Shown piece after piece: positions 41,629 to 48,575 of a DNA stretch of 64,000 bases. Made by a program: the position numbers and the translations under genes. Numbering within the stretch: the stretch's first letter is position 1; each line of letters opens with the position of its first letter. Source of the DNA: an uncultured Clostridia bacterium (GTDB taxonomy: Bacteria > Bacillota > Clostridia > Christensenellales > Borkfalkiaceae); NCBI GenBank assembly GCA_947630115.1, contig CANRGG010000005.1, positions 1-64,000 on the forward strand, written 5' to 3'. Under the pieces are notes generated by a model. The model worked only from the letters and a program-made list of their open reading frames with translations. It was not told the DNA's origin and ran no database searches.

Positions 41629-41708
41629 GCGGTGAAAGCCGTTTAGCCGTCCGCATTCCGACAGGGATGTAAGAATGCGGATCGGGGCAATCTTTCAAGC
41701 AAAACCGC
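41629..41708 (+). ncRNA. Candidate structured RNA 3' of the pilin-like gene
   Basis: A multi-stem fold can be drawn by eye: GCGGT pairs with ACCGC (41629-41633 / 41704-41708), the adjoining GAAAG with CTTTC (41634-41638 / 41692-41696) leaving a seven-base bulge AAGCAAA, and an inner CCGCATTC / GAATGCGG hairpin (41651-41658 / 41673-41680). AAGCAAAA occurs just before the first strand and again in the bulge. It has no assigned family; it could be a riboswitch-like element or a 3' UTR structure. Confidence 0.35.
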
Positions 41709-41762
41709 GCTCTCTTTTTTCTTTTCAACAGGCGCATTTTGCAAAAAGGTTTGCCCAATAAG

Positions 41763-41797
41763 AGCCGCCCGAGGCGTCCGCCTCGGGCGGCTTTCCA
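41763..41797. terminator. Terminator between pilin-like gene and ctpA
   Basis: Perfect 13-bp stem AGCCGCCCGAGGC-GTCC-GCCTCGGGCGGCT. The stem core GCCCGAGGC / GCCTCGGGC is shared with the hairpins at 5691 and 6907. Confidence 0.8.
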
Positions 41798-41841
41798 TCT
41801 CTCCACCTTGTTTCTATTCCCAGCCTTATAATTTGGCCCGA

Positions 41842-43221
41842 TCAGAAGATCGCCGCGGCCAGCATTGGATCGTCGGCACCCCAAATGCGGTCGGCAGCGA
41901 CCGGGATCGCCCCGTCTGTGGGCAAAACCCCCACGCCGTGAATGCTCTTGCCGTTCGGCCAGAAGATCTCCGCAGTCGTCAGCTTCATCGCCGCACCCGT
42001 CAGCGGATAGGGATAGGTCGTCTGCATGATCCCCTTTCCGTACGTCTTGGCGACTCCCCTTTCATCCTCGCGCAGATAGATATCCGAAAGTTCAAGCGTC
42101 CCGTAATCGACCATCGCCCCGATCAGGCACTCCGACGCCGACGCCGTACTCTCGTCCGCAAGCACGCGCACCCTCGACTCCGCCGAAAAATATTCCGCAA
42201 AATCGTTCCCGTCCGCGTCGAACTCCTCCGAAGAGCCGTCGCGATACACGGCGCGCGCCACGACGGGAGAGCGCCCCGTCGCATTCCGCAGGAGATGAGC
42301 GGCGATCTCGGTGAGCACCTTCATCGAGCCGCCGCCGTTCGTCCTCAGGTCGAGAATGAGATTGACCCTGCCGCGCTCCTTCATCTTGGAAAGGCATTCC
42401 TCGAACTCGTCCGCCGCGTTGCCGTTGAATTCGTCGAGACGGATGTAGGCGGTCTTGTCGCCCAAAGCGGGCAGCGGCTCGTTCGTCTCGGTCAGTTGCG
42501 GCTTCTTTTCGCCGAGAAAACGGAAGGAAGTCTCGCTGTCGCGGTAATGGACGTATCCCGCCTGATAGTTTCCGCGCGTGAGCGTGAAAATGGCGGCGTC
42601 CGAGCCGTCGCGCGCATAGCCGCAGCGCGCCACAAACTCCCCTTCCTGTTCGCTGACGAACTTTGTAAAGTCCGAGTTCACGCCTGTTTGAAGGGAGTCT
42701 TCGCTCTTTCCGAAGCCCAAAAGGTACATGCCCTTGCGGATCCCGGCGCGGCAGGCGGGCGAATTTTCATAGACGATGAAAAACCGCGGAATGGAGACGC
42801 CGTCCTTGCGCTCGTCCGTGAGGGAGACCCCCACGCCGACGTTCTGCCCGGCGTTTCCCGCCTGATAATCGGAATAATCGACGGGCGGGAAAAAGCGGGT
42901 ATAGCTGTCGAGCCGAAGCCCCCCATAGACGGAGTCATAGAGTTCGTCCTCATCGACGGGACGGTAGTAATGGTCCTTGACGATGTCGAGCGCCCACATC
43001 AGTTCCCGCTCCTTTTCGTCGATCGAAAGATAATACCCGAACCAGCCGCCCACAAAGCCGGCCGCGGCGATGAATAGCGCAAGCATGACCGCGACGAAAC
43101 AGCGCAGCTGTCTTTTCTGTTTCCGGGGCTGAGGCGTTTCTTCCTCCGCCCGTTCCCCGGTCTGTCCTTCCGACGCTTCCTCGAAGAATTCTTCGGCCTT
43201 TTTCTCTTGATCTTCTTCCAT
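41842..43221 (-). CDS. ctpA: S41 family C-terminal processing peptidase
   Basis: Membrane-anchored serine protease of 459 residues. The N-terminus is acidic and cytoplasmic, followed by one membrane helix (about 40-65), a PDZ-like region around FIVYENSPACRAGIRKGM, then the S41 core: LDEFNGNAADEFEECLSKM, LILDLRTNGGGSM, the catalytic serine in DESTASASECLIGAM, and the lysine in TYGKGIMQTT. It ends in IHGVGVLPT. Relatives process secreted or spore proteins (CtpA, CtpB); CtpB signals in the SpoIVB-to-sigma-K pathway, but this assignment is not made here. The start ATG follows GGGGG closely; promoter at 43263-43291. Confidence 0.93.
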   Translation of the reverse strand: MEEDQEKKAEEFFEEASEGQTGERAEEETPQPRKQKRQLRCFVAVMLALFIAAAGFVGGWFGYYLSIDEKERELMWALDIVKDHYYRPVDEDELYDSVYGGLRLDSYTRFFPPVDYSDYQAGNAGQNVGVGVSLTDERKDGVSIPRFFIVYENSPACRAGIRKGMYLLGFGKSEDSLQTGVNSDFTKFVSEQEGEFVARCGYARDGSDAAIFTLTRGNYQAGYVHYRDSETSFRFLGEKKPQLTETNEPLPALGDKTAYIRLDEFNGNAADEFEECLSKMKERGRVNLILDLRTNGGGSMKVLTEIAAHLLRNATGRSPVVARAVYRDGSSEEFDADGNDFAEYFSAESRVRVLADESTASASECLIGAMVDYGTLELSDIYLREDERGVAKTYGKGIMQTTYPYPLTGAAMKLTTAEIFWPNGKSIHGVGVLPTDGAIPVAADRIWGADDPMLAAAIF

Positions 43222-43262
43222 AACAGCCCCCTTTGTTCGGATTTTGGGTCCCCTTTGATGTG

Positions 43263-43291
43263 ATTATATCACGCCGCGCTGAAAATTTCAA
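43263..43291 (-). promoter_or_regulatory. ctpA promoter
   Basis: Minus strand TTGAAA (43291-43286), 17-base spacer, TATAAT (43268-43263) preceded by TGA (extended -10). Confidence 0.8.
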
Positions 43292-43470
43292 GAACTTTTC
43301 AAAGAAAGAGAAAAATCGGCGGCACGGTCTTTTTTGTTTGGAAAAACCGAATCGCCGCAAGAAGCCGTAAACGGGCAAAGCCCGACAAAATCCGCACGGG
43401 GGGTTGATCTAAAATGGTTTCGGATTTTTCCCCGCGGAAAAATCGAAAAACGGTTCATTGGGAGGATCTT

Positions 43471-44595
43471 ATGGCGGAACGTGCAAAAACGGAGAAACAG
43501 GGACGAAAAGCGGAGCGAAACGAACGGAAAAAGCGCCGGAAAGAGGGGGTATCGGACGAGGTGAGACGGCGCGCGCCCGTCTATGCCGCGGTCTCGGCGC
43601 TTTTAAGCCTCATCGGGGTCTTTGGGCTGCTCATCGGCTATTATACGGGCGGCTCCCCCGTCGGCTATGCGCTCGCAGGCGGCGCGCCGGTGCTGCGCGG
43701 CTCCCTTCTCGGGGCGGTGCTCGAGATCTTGCGCGGCAGCATTCCCATGCCGGAGATCGCTGCGGCTTCCTCGCTCGCACAGATTTTGCCGCTCTTTCTC
43801 TATTTTGCGGCGATCTTTCTCTCCGCGTCGCTCGCGCTCTGCTTTTTCCTGACGATCGGCGCGATCTTGCTCCCGAACTCTTCCCGAAAGCTGTGCCTTC
43901 GAATCGGGAAGCTGCTCTTGCTCTCCTATTCGGCGCTCTTTTTCGGGAACTTCATCTTCCGCGCCCTGTCCTATCCCCAAATAGAAGCCGAATTTTTCGA
44001 CCTTCCCTCCGCGCTCGCCGCGGGGCTTACCCTTCTCGTTCTCGTCCTCATCTCGCTGTCCGAAAACGGCGGCAGAGGGGCGCTGAACTTTCTCCTGCTC
44101 CTTCTCTCCCTCTGCCCCGCACTCGCGCTCTGCCTCCCCAGCTCCCCGCTTTCGAAGGACGTCAACGAGCTGATCTTTTCGAACGGCGCGCACGGCGGTG
44201 CGGCGCGACTGACTCTTCTGATCCTGTGCGGCGTCACCCTTGTCAACCTGCTTTTTTCCCTACTGCGGCTCAACGTCCGGCGCGGATATTTCTTCGACTT
44301 CCTGCGCTTCGGCGCCCAGATCGCCTGCGAAGTCCTGCTTTTGCTTCGCTATGGGAGCGTCTACGCCTCCCTCCTGCAATTTTTCACCGTCCAGCCGCTG
44401 CCCGCCGCCCTCCTTCTGATCAGTCCGCTGCTCGCTTTGACCGTCTCCCTCTTTGCGGGTTCGCTGGCGGGCAGAGGAGCGCGCGCGGAACGGGAAAAGC
44501 GCAGAGCCGCAAAAAAGCAGCGGGAAACGGAGAGAGCGCGGCGGATCCCCGCGCCCGACTTCGACGAACAGCCCTCCTCCCGCGGCGCCGTGTAA
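43471..44595 (+). CDS. Hypothetical polytopic membrane protein
   Basis: I do not recognise this gene. The protein is about 374 residues: a basic N-terminal tail of 35 residues rich in Lys, Arg and Glu, then about eight hydrophobic segments (first one AVSALLSLIGVFGLLIGYY), and a basic C-terminal tail ending in a proline- and acid-containing stretch. No motif of a transporter or enzyme is evident. ATG 43471 follows GGGAGG by five bases, so the earlier start in the ORF track is not needed. A second long frame (43458-44603) overlaps it but translates to an Arg/Pro-rich shadow. The 43222-43470 gap otherwise holds only the ctpA promoter. Confidence 0.75.
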   Translation: MAERAKTEKQGRKAERNERKKRRKEGVSDEVRRRAPVYAAVSALLSLIGVFGLLIGYYTGGSPVGYALAGGAPVLRGSLLGAVLEILRGSIPMPEIAAASSLAQILPLFLYFAAIFLSASLALCFFLTIGAILLPNSSRKLCLRIGKLLLLSYSALFFGNFIFRALSYPQIEAEFFDLPSALAAGLTLLVLVLISLSENGGRGALNFLLLLLSLCPALALCLPSSPLSKDVNELIFSNGAHGGAARLTLLILCGVTLVNLLFSLLRLNVRRGYFFDFLRFGAQIACEVLLLLRYGSVYASLLQFFTVQPLPAALLLISPLLALTVSLFAGSLAGRGARAEREKRRAAKKQRETERARRIPAPDFDEQPSSRGAV

Positions 44596-44709
44596 ACCTT
44601 TGAAACTCAAAAACGGCGCGGCTCCGTAAGTCAAAAAATTCGCAAACGGCGCGAAGTAAGCCAAAATCTCAAAAAACGGCATAAAGAGGCCGAAATCCTG
44701 CAAAAATCA

Positions 44710-44756
44710 GGGCGCCCCGGGCAAGATCTTGCCCGGGGCGCCCCCCTTTCTTTCTT
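44710..44756. terminator. Terminator of the sigma module and membrane-protein gene
   Basis: Perfect 34-base palindrome (GGGCGCCCCGGGCAAGA and complement, 44710-44743) followed by CCCTTTCTTTCTTTT. Confidence 0.85.
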
Positions 44757-44777
44757 TTAAGATATCCTGACTTTCTT

Positions 44778-45140
44778 TTAAGAGATCCTGACAAAAACGC
44801 GGATCCCGTCCGTTTCGGAATAATCCCGGCTCTCGCAGAACCGGTCGACGAGATAGAGCCCTCTGCCGCGCTCGGAAAAGACGTCTGCAAGCGCGCTCTT
44901 TTCGGGCGGACGGAACTCATTCTCCCCGCGGACGGCAAGAAAGATCTTATCCCCTTCCCGTCCGGCGCGGAAAAACGCCTTTCCCCCGCCGTGCTGCAAG
45001 ACGTTGGAGAGCAGCTCGTCCGCGACGAGCCGGCAATGATAGACGGCCTCTTCGGGGATCCGCTCCGCAAAGAAGCGCGAACACATCTCATGCAGCGCCG
45101 CCCGCAGCGCTTCGAAATCTTCGATCTCGAAATACATCAT
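44778..45140 (-). CDS. Anti-sigma factor-type HATPase (second of two)
   Basis: Small GHKL-ATPase-fold protein of 120 residues in the RsbW/SpoIIAB group, which bind a sigma factor and phosphorylate a STAS protein. The N box is present (LVADELLSNVLQHGGG) and a G2-like box reads GRGLYLVDRFCE. The usual DxGxG box between them is replaced by VRGENEF. The start is one of two tandem ATGs (45140 or 45137) immediately after the sigma-factor stop, implying coupling. It is the fourth gene of the operon, an extra position not present in classical spoIIA or sigB cores. It may be the active kinase of the module. Confidence 0.82.
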   Translation of the reverse strand: MMYFEIEDFEALRAALHEMCSRFFAERIPEEAVYHCRLVADELLSNVLQHGGGKAFFRAGREGDKIFLAVRGENEFRPPEKSALADVFSERGRGLYLVDRFCESRDYSETDGIRVFVRIS

Positions 45141-45144
45141 ACCG

Positions 45145-45873
45145 TTATTCCGCCAAACTCTTTCTGAGGGAGTCCCTCAGCTTTTCCAGCACCTTTCTTT
45201 CCAGGCGCGAAACGTACATCTGCGAGACGTTCATGCGCTTTGCCGTCTCCGTCTGGGACAGTTCCTGCCCGAACCGGTAGGCGACGAGCTCGCGCTCCTT
45301 TTGCGGCAGTTCTTTGAGCGCCGCGCGCACGACGTCCTCCCGCTCGATTTGATCGAAGGCGTCGTCGCGGTCGGGGATGAGTTCCAAAAGGGCACCTCCC
45401 CCCTCCTCGCCGCCGGCGGGACGGTCCAGCGACACCACGCCCCCCGCCTCCATCGCGGAGACGACTTCTTCCTCGCTCACGCCGATCTTTTCGGCGATCC
45501 TGGAAACGGACGGCTCTCTTCCTTCGAGCGCGAACAGCTCTTCCGCGGCGCTCTTCGCCCGGGCGCGCAGCTCGGTGACGTTCCGCGGCAGATGAATGAG
45601 CCGGGAACGGTCGCGGAAATAATTTTTGATCTCCCCCGCGATCGTGGGGGTGATGAAGGTCGAAAACTTGATCCCCTTGGTCTCGTCATAGCGGTCCACC
45701 CCCTTCAAAAGCGCAAGCGAGGCGACCTGGAACAGATCGTCGTACTCGACGCCCCGCCCGACGAATTTCTTGGCGATCATCGCGGCGATATGGAGATTGC
45801 GCTCGACGATCTCGTTCCGAAGCGCCAGATCATGGGTTTGCCGATAGCGGGCAAAGAGTTCCTGTTCTTCCAT
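45145..45873 (-). CDS. RNA polymerase sigma factor, SigB/SigF family
   Basis: Sigma-70 family group 3 sigma factor of 242 residues. Region 2 begins EIVERNLHIAAMIAKKFVGRGVEYDDLFQVASLALLKGVDRY and continues KFSTFITPTIAGEIKNYFRD. Region 3 is marked by LIHLPRNVTELRARA, more like the VxVPRRIKEL of SigB than the KVSRSLKE of SigF/SigG. Region 4 has LPQKERELVAYRFGQELSQTETAKRMNVSQMYVSRLERKVLEKLR. The ATG lies two bases after the stop of the upstream HATPase. Presumably released by partner switching from the flanking HATPases when the STAS protein is dephosphorylated. Whether it is a stress or sporulation sigma is uncertain. Confidence 0.92.
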   Translation of the reverse strand: MEEQELFARYRQTHDLALRNEIVERNLHIAAMIAKKFVGRGVEYDDLFQVASLALLKGVDRYDETKGIKFSTFITPTIAGEIKNYFRDRSRLIHLPRNVTELRARAKSAAEELFALEGREPSVSRIAEKIGVSEEEVVSAMEAGGVVSLDRPAGGEEGGGALLELIPDRDDAFDQIEREDVVRAALKELPQKERELVAYRFGQELSQTETAKRMNVSQMYVSRLERKVLEKLRDSLRKSLAE

Positions 45874-45875
45874 AT

Positions 45876-46238
45876 TTACAGCGTTCCGAACCCGAAGGAA
45901 ATGCGGGCGCGCTCCTTTTCCCGAACGATCTTCAGATCTTTGACGAGCGCGTTCAAAAGCGCGATCGAGATCTCCTCTTCCAGGGAGTCCGCGCCCTTTT
46001 CTGCGCTGTATTCCGCCTCCAACTTCACTTCGAGCGAGCCCCCGCGCGTGAAGGCGACGCGGGCATTCTTCCCGCCGCCGCCCAGAAGCAGGAGCAAACT
46101 CTCCGTGACGCAGACCTTGCAGTCCTCCGCCTCGTCCAGCCCGAAGCCGACGAGGGCACAGACGCCGCCCGTCACCAGGCGGACCGTCGTCAACACTTCC
46201 TTTGCGAGCGGAAATTCCAAAGACATGAGTTCCATCAT
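45876..46238 (-). CDS. Degenerate RsbW/SpoIIAB-like anti-sigma protein (first of two)
   Basis: Protein of 120 residues with the N-terminal part of an RsbW-type fold (MSLEFPLAKEVLTTVRLVTGGVCALVGFGLDEAEDCKVCVTESL). The position of the N box, normally E-x3-N-x2-x-H, reads ESLLLLLGGGG, so the metal-coordinating Asn is gone. No DxGxG and no GxGL follow; the C-terminal part is DSLEEEISIALLNALVKDLK. It probably cannot bind ATP in the normal way but may still hold the sigma factor or the STAS protein. The start overlaps the STAS stop (ATGA) and a GGAG lies ahead. Confidence 0.78.
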   Translation of the reverse strand: MMELMSLEFPLAKEVLTTVRLVTGGVCALVGFGLDEAEDCKVCVTESLLLLLGGGGKNARVAFTRGGSLEVKLEAEYSAEKGADSLEEEISIALLNALVKDLKIVREKERARISFGFGTL

Positions 46239-46540
46239 TCGATCTCCATGATCGCGTCGAGCGCGCAGATAACGAAAAGTTTTTTGATCCGCGGCTGCGT
46301 TTTTTTCAATTTCATGGTCTTGCCGTTCTCGCGCAGACGCTTCAAAATCTTGACGAACGCGCCGAGCGTCGTCGAGTCGATAAAGGATAAATTCTCGCAG
46401 TCGAACTCGACGTCCGCAGGGGACGCCCGGAACGCCGAAAGCACTTCGGACTCGAATTCGTCCGCATTTTTGGAGTCGATCTCGCCCGAGAGCGCAAACA
46501 AGAGCACGGGCGAACTTTGGATCAACGTAACTTCCCGCAT
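46235..46540 (-). CDS. STAS-domain anti-anti-sigma factor
   Basis: Protein of 101 residues of the SpoIIAA/RsbV family. In the unphosphorylated state such proteins displace the sigma factor from the anti-sigma kinase. The motif FIDSTTLGAFVKIL contains the expected phosphorylatable Ser after Asp, and VLLFALSGEIDSKNADEFESEV forms the first part. The ORF track starts at 46597, but ATG 46540, eight bases after AAGGAG, is right. First gene of the four-gene module. SpoIIE, the PP2C phosphatase encoded in this window, is one candidate to dephosphorylate it. Confidence 0.9.
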   Translation of the reverse strand: MREVTLIQSSPVLLFALSGEIDSKNADEFESEVLSAFRASPADVEFDCENLSFIDSTTLGAFVKILKRLRENGKTMKLKKTQPRIKKLFVICALDAIMEIE

Positions 46541-46573
46541 GGTTGTATCTCCTTCTCCTTGATTATGGTTCTT

Positions 46574-46599
46574 ATAACCGGAAACCGCGGTTTTCAAAC
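46574..46599 (-). promoter_or_regulatory. Possible SigB-type promoter of the sigma module
   Basis: Minus strand GTTTGA (46599-46594), 14-base spacer, GGTTAT (46579-46574). Each hexamer is one base off the Bacillus SigB consensus (GTTTAA-N12-15-GGGTAT). It would make the operon self-activating. Confidence 0.5.
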
Positions 46600-46604
46600 A
46601 ATTT

Positions 46605-47393
46605 TTATTCCGTTATGAGCCCGTCGAGGGAGGGCAGCACGAGATCGGGCTTGTCCGAAAGCGCGGGCAGATCCTCCCGCCTCGTCTCGCCCGAGAGGAC
46701 GAGAACGCTCATCAGGCCGTTCCGATTCGCAAAGCGGATGTCGGTGTACGCCCTGTCGCCGACCATGCACAGTCTCTCTTTGGGAAGCCCCAGCCGTTTT
46801 GCGATCCCGTCCGCCATTTCCGAATAGGGTTTGCCGATGATGACGTCAGGCAGGCGATTTGCGGAGCGCTCGAACAGGGCGAGAAAGGAACCGACGTCGG
46901 GCACGGACGTCCCCTTTGCGGGGCAAACGTCGTCGGGATGGGTCGCAAGATAGGGCAAGCCGCGCTTCAAAAAGCCGTCGAACATGCGGATCTTTTCATA
47001 AGTGAGCTCCGTATCATATGCAAGCGCGCACAAATCGGGGTCTTTTTCGACGATCTGCACCCCGGCGCAAGTAAATTCCCGCTTCACTTCTTTCGTTGCG
47101 AGCAGAAAGACCCGCTTTCCGGGAAAATTCCGCACAAGGTATTCCGCCGCCGCGTTTCCCGAGGTATAGACGAGATCGCCCTCCCCGAAGAGCCCCGCCG
47201 CCGAAAGTCGCAGGCGATACGCCTCCGCCGTTCGGGAGGAATTGTTGGTCAGAAAGACGAGCTTCTTTCCTCTCTCCCGAAGCCAATGGAGGGTCTCGAC
47301 GGCATGCCCGATCGGCGTTCCGTCCAGATAGACGGTGCCGTCCAGATCGAGCAGGAACGCCCCGGTCTTTTGCAGGATCTCCTCTTTGGTCAT
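46605..47393 (-). CDS. HAD-IIA family sugar phosphatase (NagD/AraL-like)
   Basis: Haloacid-dehalogenase phosphatase of 262 residues with a C2A cap. Motif I is LLDLDGTVYLDG (both Asp), motif II FLTNNSS, motif III Lys in IGKPYSE, motif IV MVGDRAYTDI. Family members dephosphorylate small sugar or glycerol phosphates, glycerol phosphate or p-nitrophenyl phosphate, with low specificity. The ORF track is extended into a shadow of the upstream gene; the start at 47393 overlaps the upstream stop (ATGA), although MGIM at 47402 is possible. It follows a degenerate dehydrogenase-like gene and a sugar-ABC ATPase; in Bacillus, AraL (HAD) and AraM (glycerol-1-phosphate dehydrogenase) are likewise neighbours. 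Confidence 0.88.
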   Translation of the reverse strand: MTKEEILQKTGAFLLDLDGTVYLDGTPIGHAVETLHWLRERGKKLVFLTNNSSRTAEAYRLRLSAAGLFGEGDLVYTSGNAAAEYLVRNFPGKRVFLLATKEVKREFTCAGVQIVEKDPDLCALAYDTELTYEKIRMFDGFLKRGLPYLATHPDDVCPAKGTSVPDVGSFLALFERSANRLPDVIIGKPYSEMADGIAKRLGLPKERLCMVGDRAYTDIRFANRNGLMSVLVLSGETRREDLPALSDKPDLVLPSLDGLITE

Positions 47394-48466
47394 AATTCCC
47401 ATTCCATGAGCCCGAAGTCGCGGATGAGGGCGGAGAGCCCCTCCGGCGCCCGTTCGGGCAGTATTTTCAAATTTCTCAGCTCCCCCGCGCCGCGGGACAC
47501 GGGCTCGCCCGCAAGGGCGGACATGATCTTCGCCCGCTCCTCCCGCTCGTCCGAAATCGCCGCCGCCGCGCGTGCGAACGGGGCGCGGATCCGTTCGAGG
47601 GTCATCGCCCGCAAAACGTATTCCTCCGGCGTCGGCACCGAAAAGACCGCTCCCCCCGCGTTTTCCGCCCGTTTCCGATAGTCGGGGGTGAAATAGCGGC
47701 GCGGCTTGCCCTTTTCGAAAAAGGCGGCATACAGCGCCGAAAGCTGCAAATAGGCGCGCCAGAAGGGATATTTTTCCCCGCGCTCCTTCAAGAGCGCCGC
47801 AAGCGCCGTCCCCTCCCCCACCGGAAAGCCCCCGCGCTCTCTCTTCCGCTGGCGGAAATTCGCAAGGACGATCTCCTCCGCCTCCGTCGCGACGGGAAAT
47901 TCGGCTTCCATCTCTTCTCCCTCCTTCCCGGAAAAACGGGAGAGCGCCGCTCCCTCCAGCGCCGCAAGCCGGGCGAGCAGACAGCGCGCATAGCCCTCGG
48001 CAAGCAACGGCCCCGGCGCCTCGCGGTCCCAGACGATCTCCTCTGCCGCCGCAAGGGGGGCGTCCGCGGGCTCCCCGCCGATCAAGACCTTTCCCCGCTC
48101 TTCGAGGCACCCTTCGAGCGCCGGATGGGACGGATAGAGGGTGCAGGGGACGCCGCGGATCTCCGCAAAATAGCGCGCCGCCCGCAAAAGATCCCCCTCT
48201 CCCGAGGCAAGCACGCGCGAAACGCCGTCCGGCATCGAAAAAAGAGGCAGGCAATCCCCGTCAAAGACGAGCGAGATCGCCCTCGGGCTCAGCGCCGCCT
48301 CGACAAAGGCGGGATCGTCCCCGGAAAAGACGAGAAGAACCTTTCCTCCCGAGCGGGCGATTTTGCCCCCCGCGCCGGTCTCCTCCCCCGAAAATCTCAG
48401 CACCGTTCCTTCGCAACTCTCCCCATCGGGGCTCCTCTTCGGTAAAAGATCCTCGGCAAGCCTCAT
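47390..48466 (-). CDS. Degenerate glycerol-1-phosphate dehydrogenase-like protein
   Basis: Not firmly recognised. The protein is about 358 residues if it starts at ATG 48466, which follows GGAGG by five bases; the track's earlier part overlaps the ABC gene. Its layout resembles AraM/EgsA and iron-alcohol dehydrogenases: KVLLVFSGDDPAFVEAAL, then SGEGDLLRAARYFAEIRGVPCTLYPSHPALEG where active relatives have GSGTINDLAKYVA...PYISVPTAPSMDG. The glycine-rich cofactor motif and the metal-binding Asp are replaced, so it is probably not a working dehydrogenase. It lies between a sugar-ABC ATPase and a HAD phosphatase, all in one direction. This reading is inference from local pattern. Confidence 0.55.
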   Translation of the reverse strand: MRLAEDLLPKRSPDGESCEGTVLRFSGEETGAGGKIARSGGKVLLVFSGDDPAFVEAALSPRAISLVFDGDCLPLFSMPDGVSRVLASGEGDLLRAARYFAEIRGVPCTLYPSHPALEGCLEERGKVLIGGEPADAPLAAAEEIVWDREAPGPLLAEGYARCLLARLAALEGAALSRFSGKEGEEMEAEFPVATEAEEIVLANFRQRKRERGGFPVGEGTALAALLKERGEKYPFWRAYLQLSALYAAFFEKGKPRRYFTPDYRKRAENAGGAVFSVPTPEEYVLRAMTLERIRAPFARAAAAISDEREERAKIMSALAGEPVSRGAGELRNLKILPERAPEGLSALIRDFGLMEWEL

Positions 48467-48575
48467 GATCTCCTCCGAATATTTTTTTGCGCCCGAAAGA
48501 CCGCGGCGGCGCCCCCGCTTCCAAAAAGAACACCTCTTGCGGTGTTCTTCGGTAAAAAAATGATTCTTCCTTCGC

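Noticed and set aside
41629-41708. Calling the RNA after the pilin gene a c-di-GMP riboswitch
   Set aside because: Location downstream of the gene and lack of the class I core bases; only a general fold can be supported.
43458-44603. 381-codon frame overlapping the membrane-protein gene
   Set aside because: Arg/Pro/Ala-rich; the +43471 frame gives hydrophobic helices and has the ribosome site.
45145-45873. Calling the sigma factor SigF and the operon spoIIA
   Set aside because: Region 3 reads LIHLPRNVTEL, nearer to SigB, and the partner HATPases do not look like SpoIIAB; left as SigB/SigF family.
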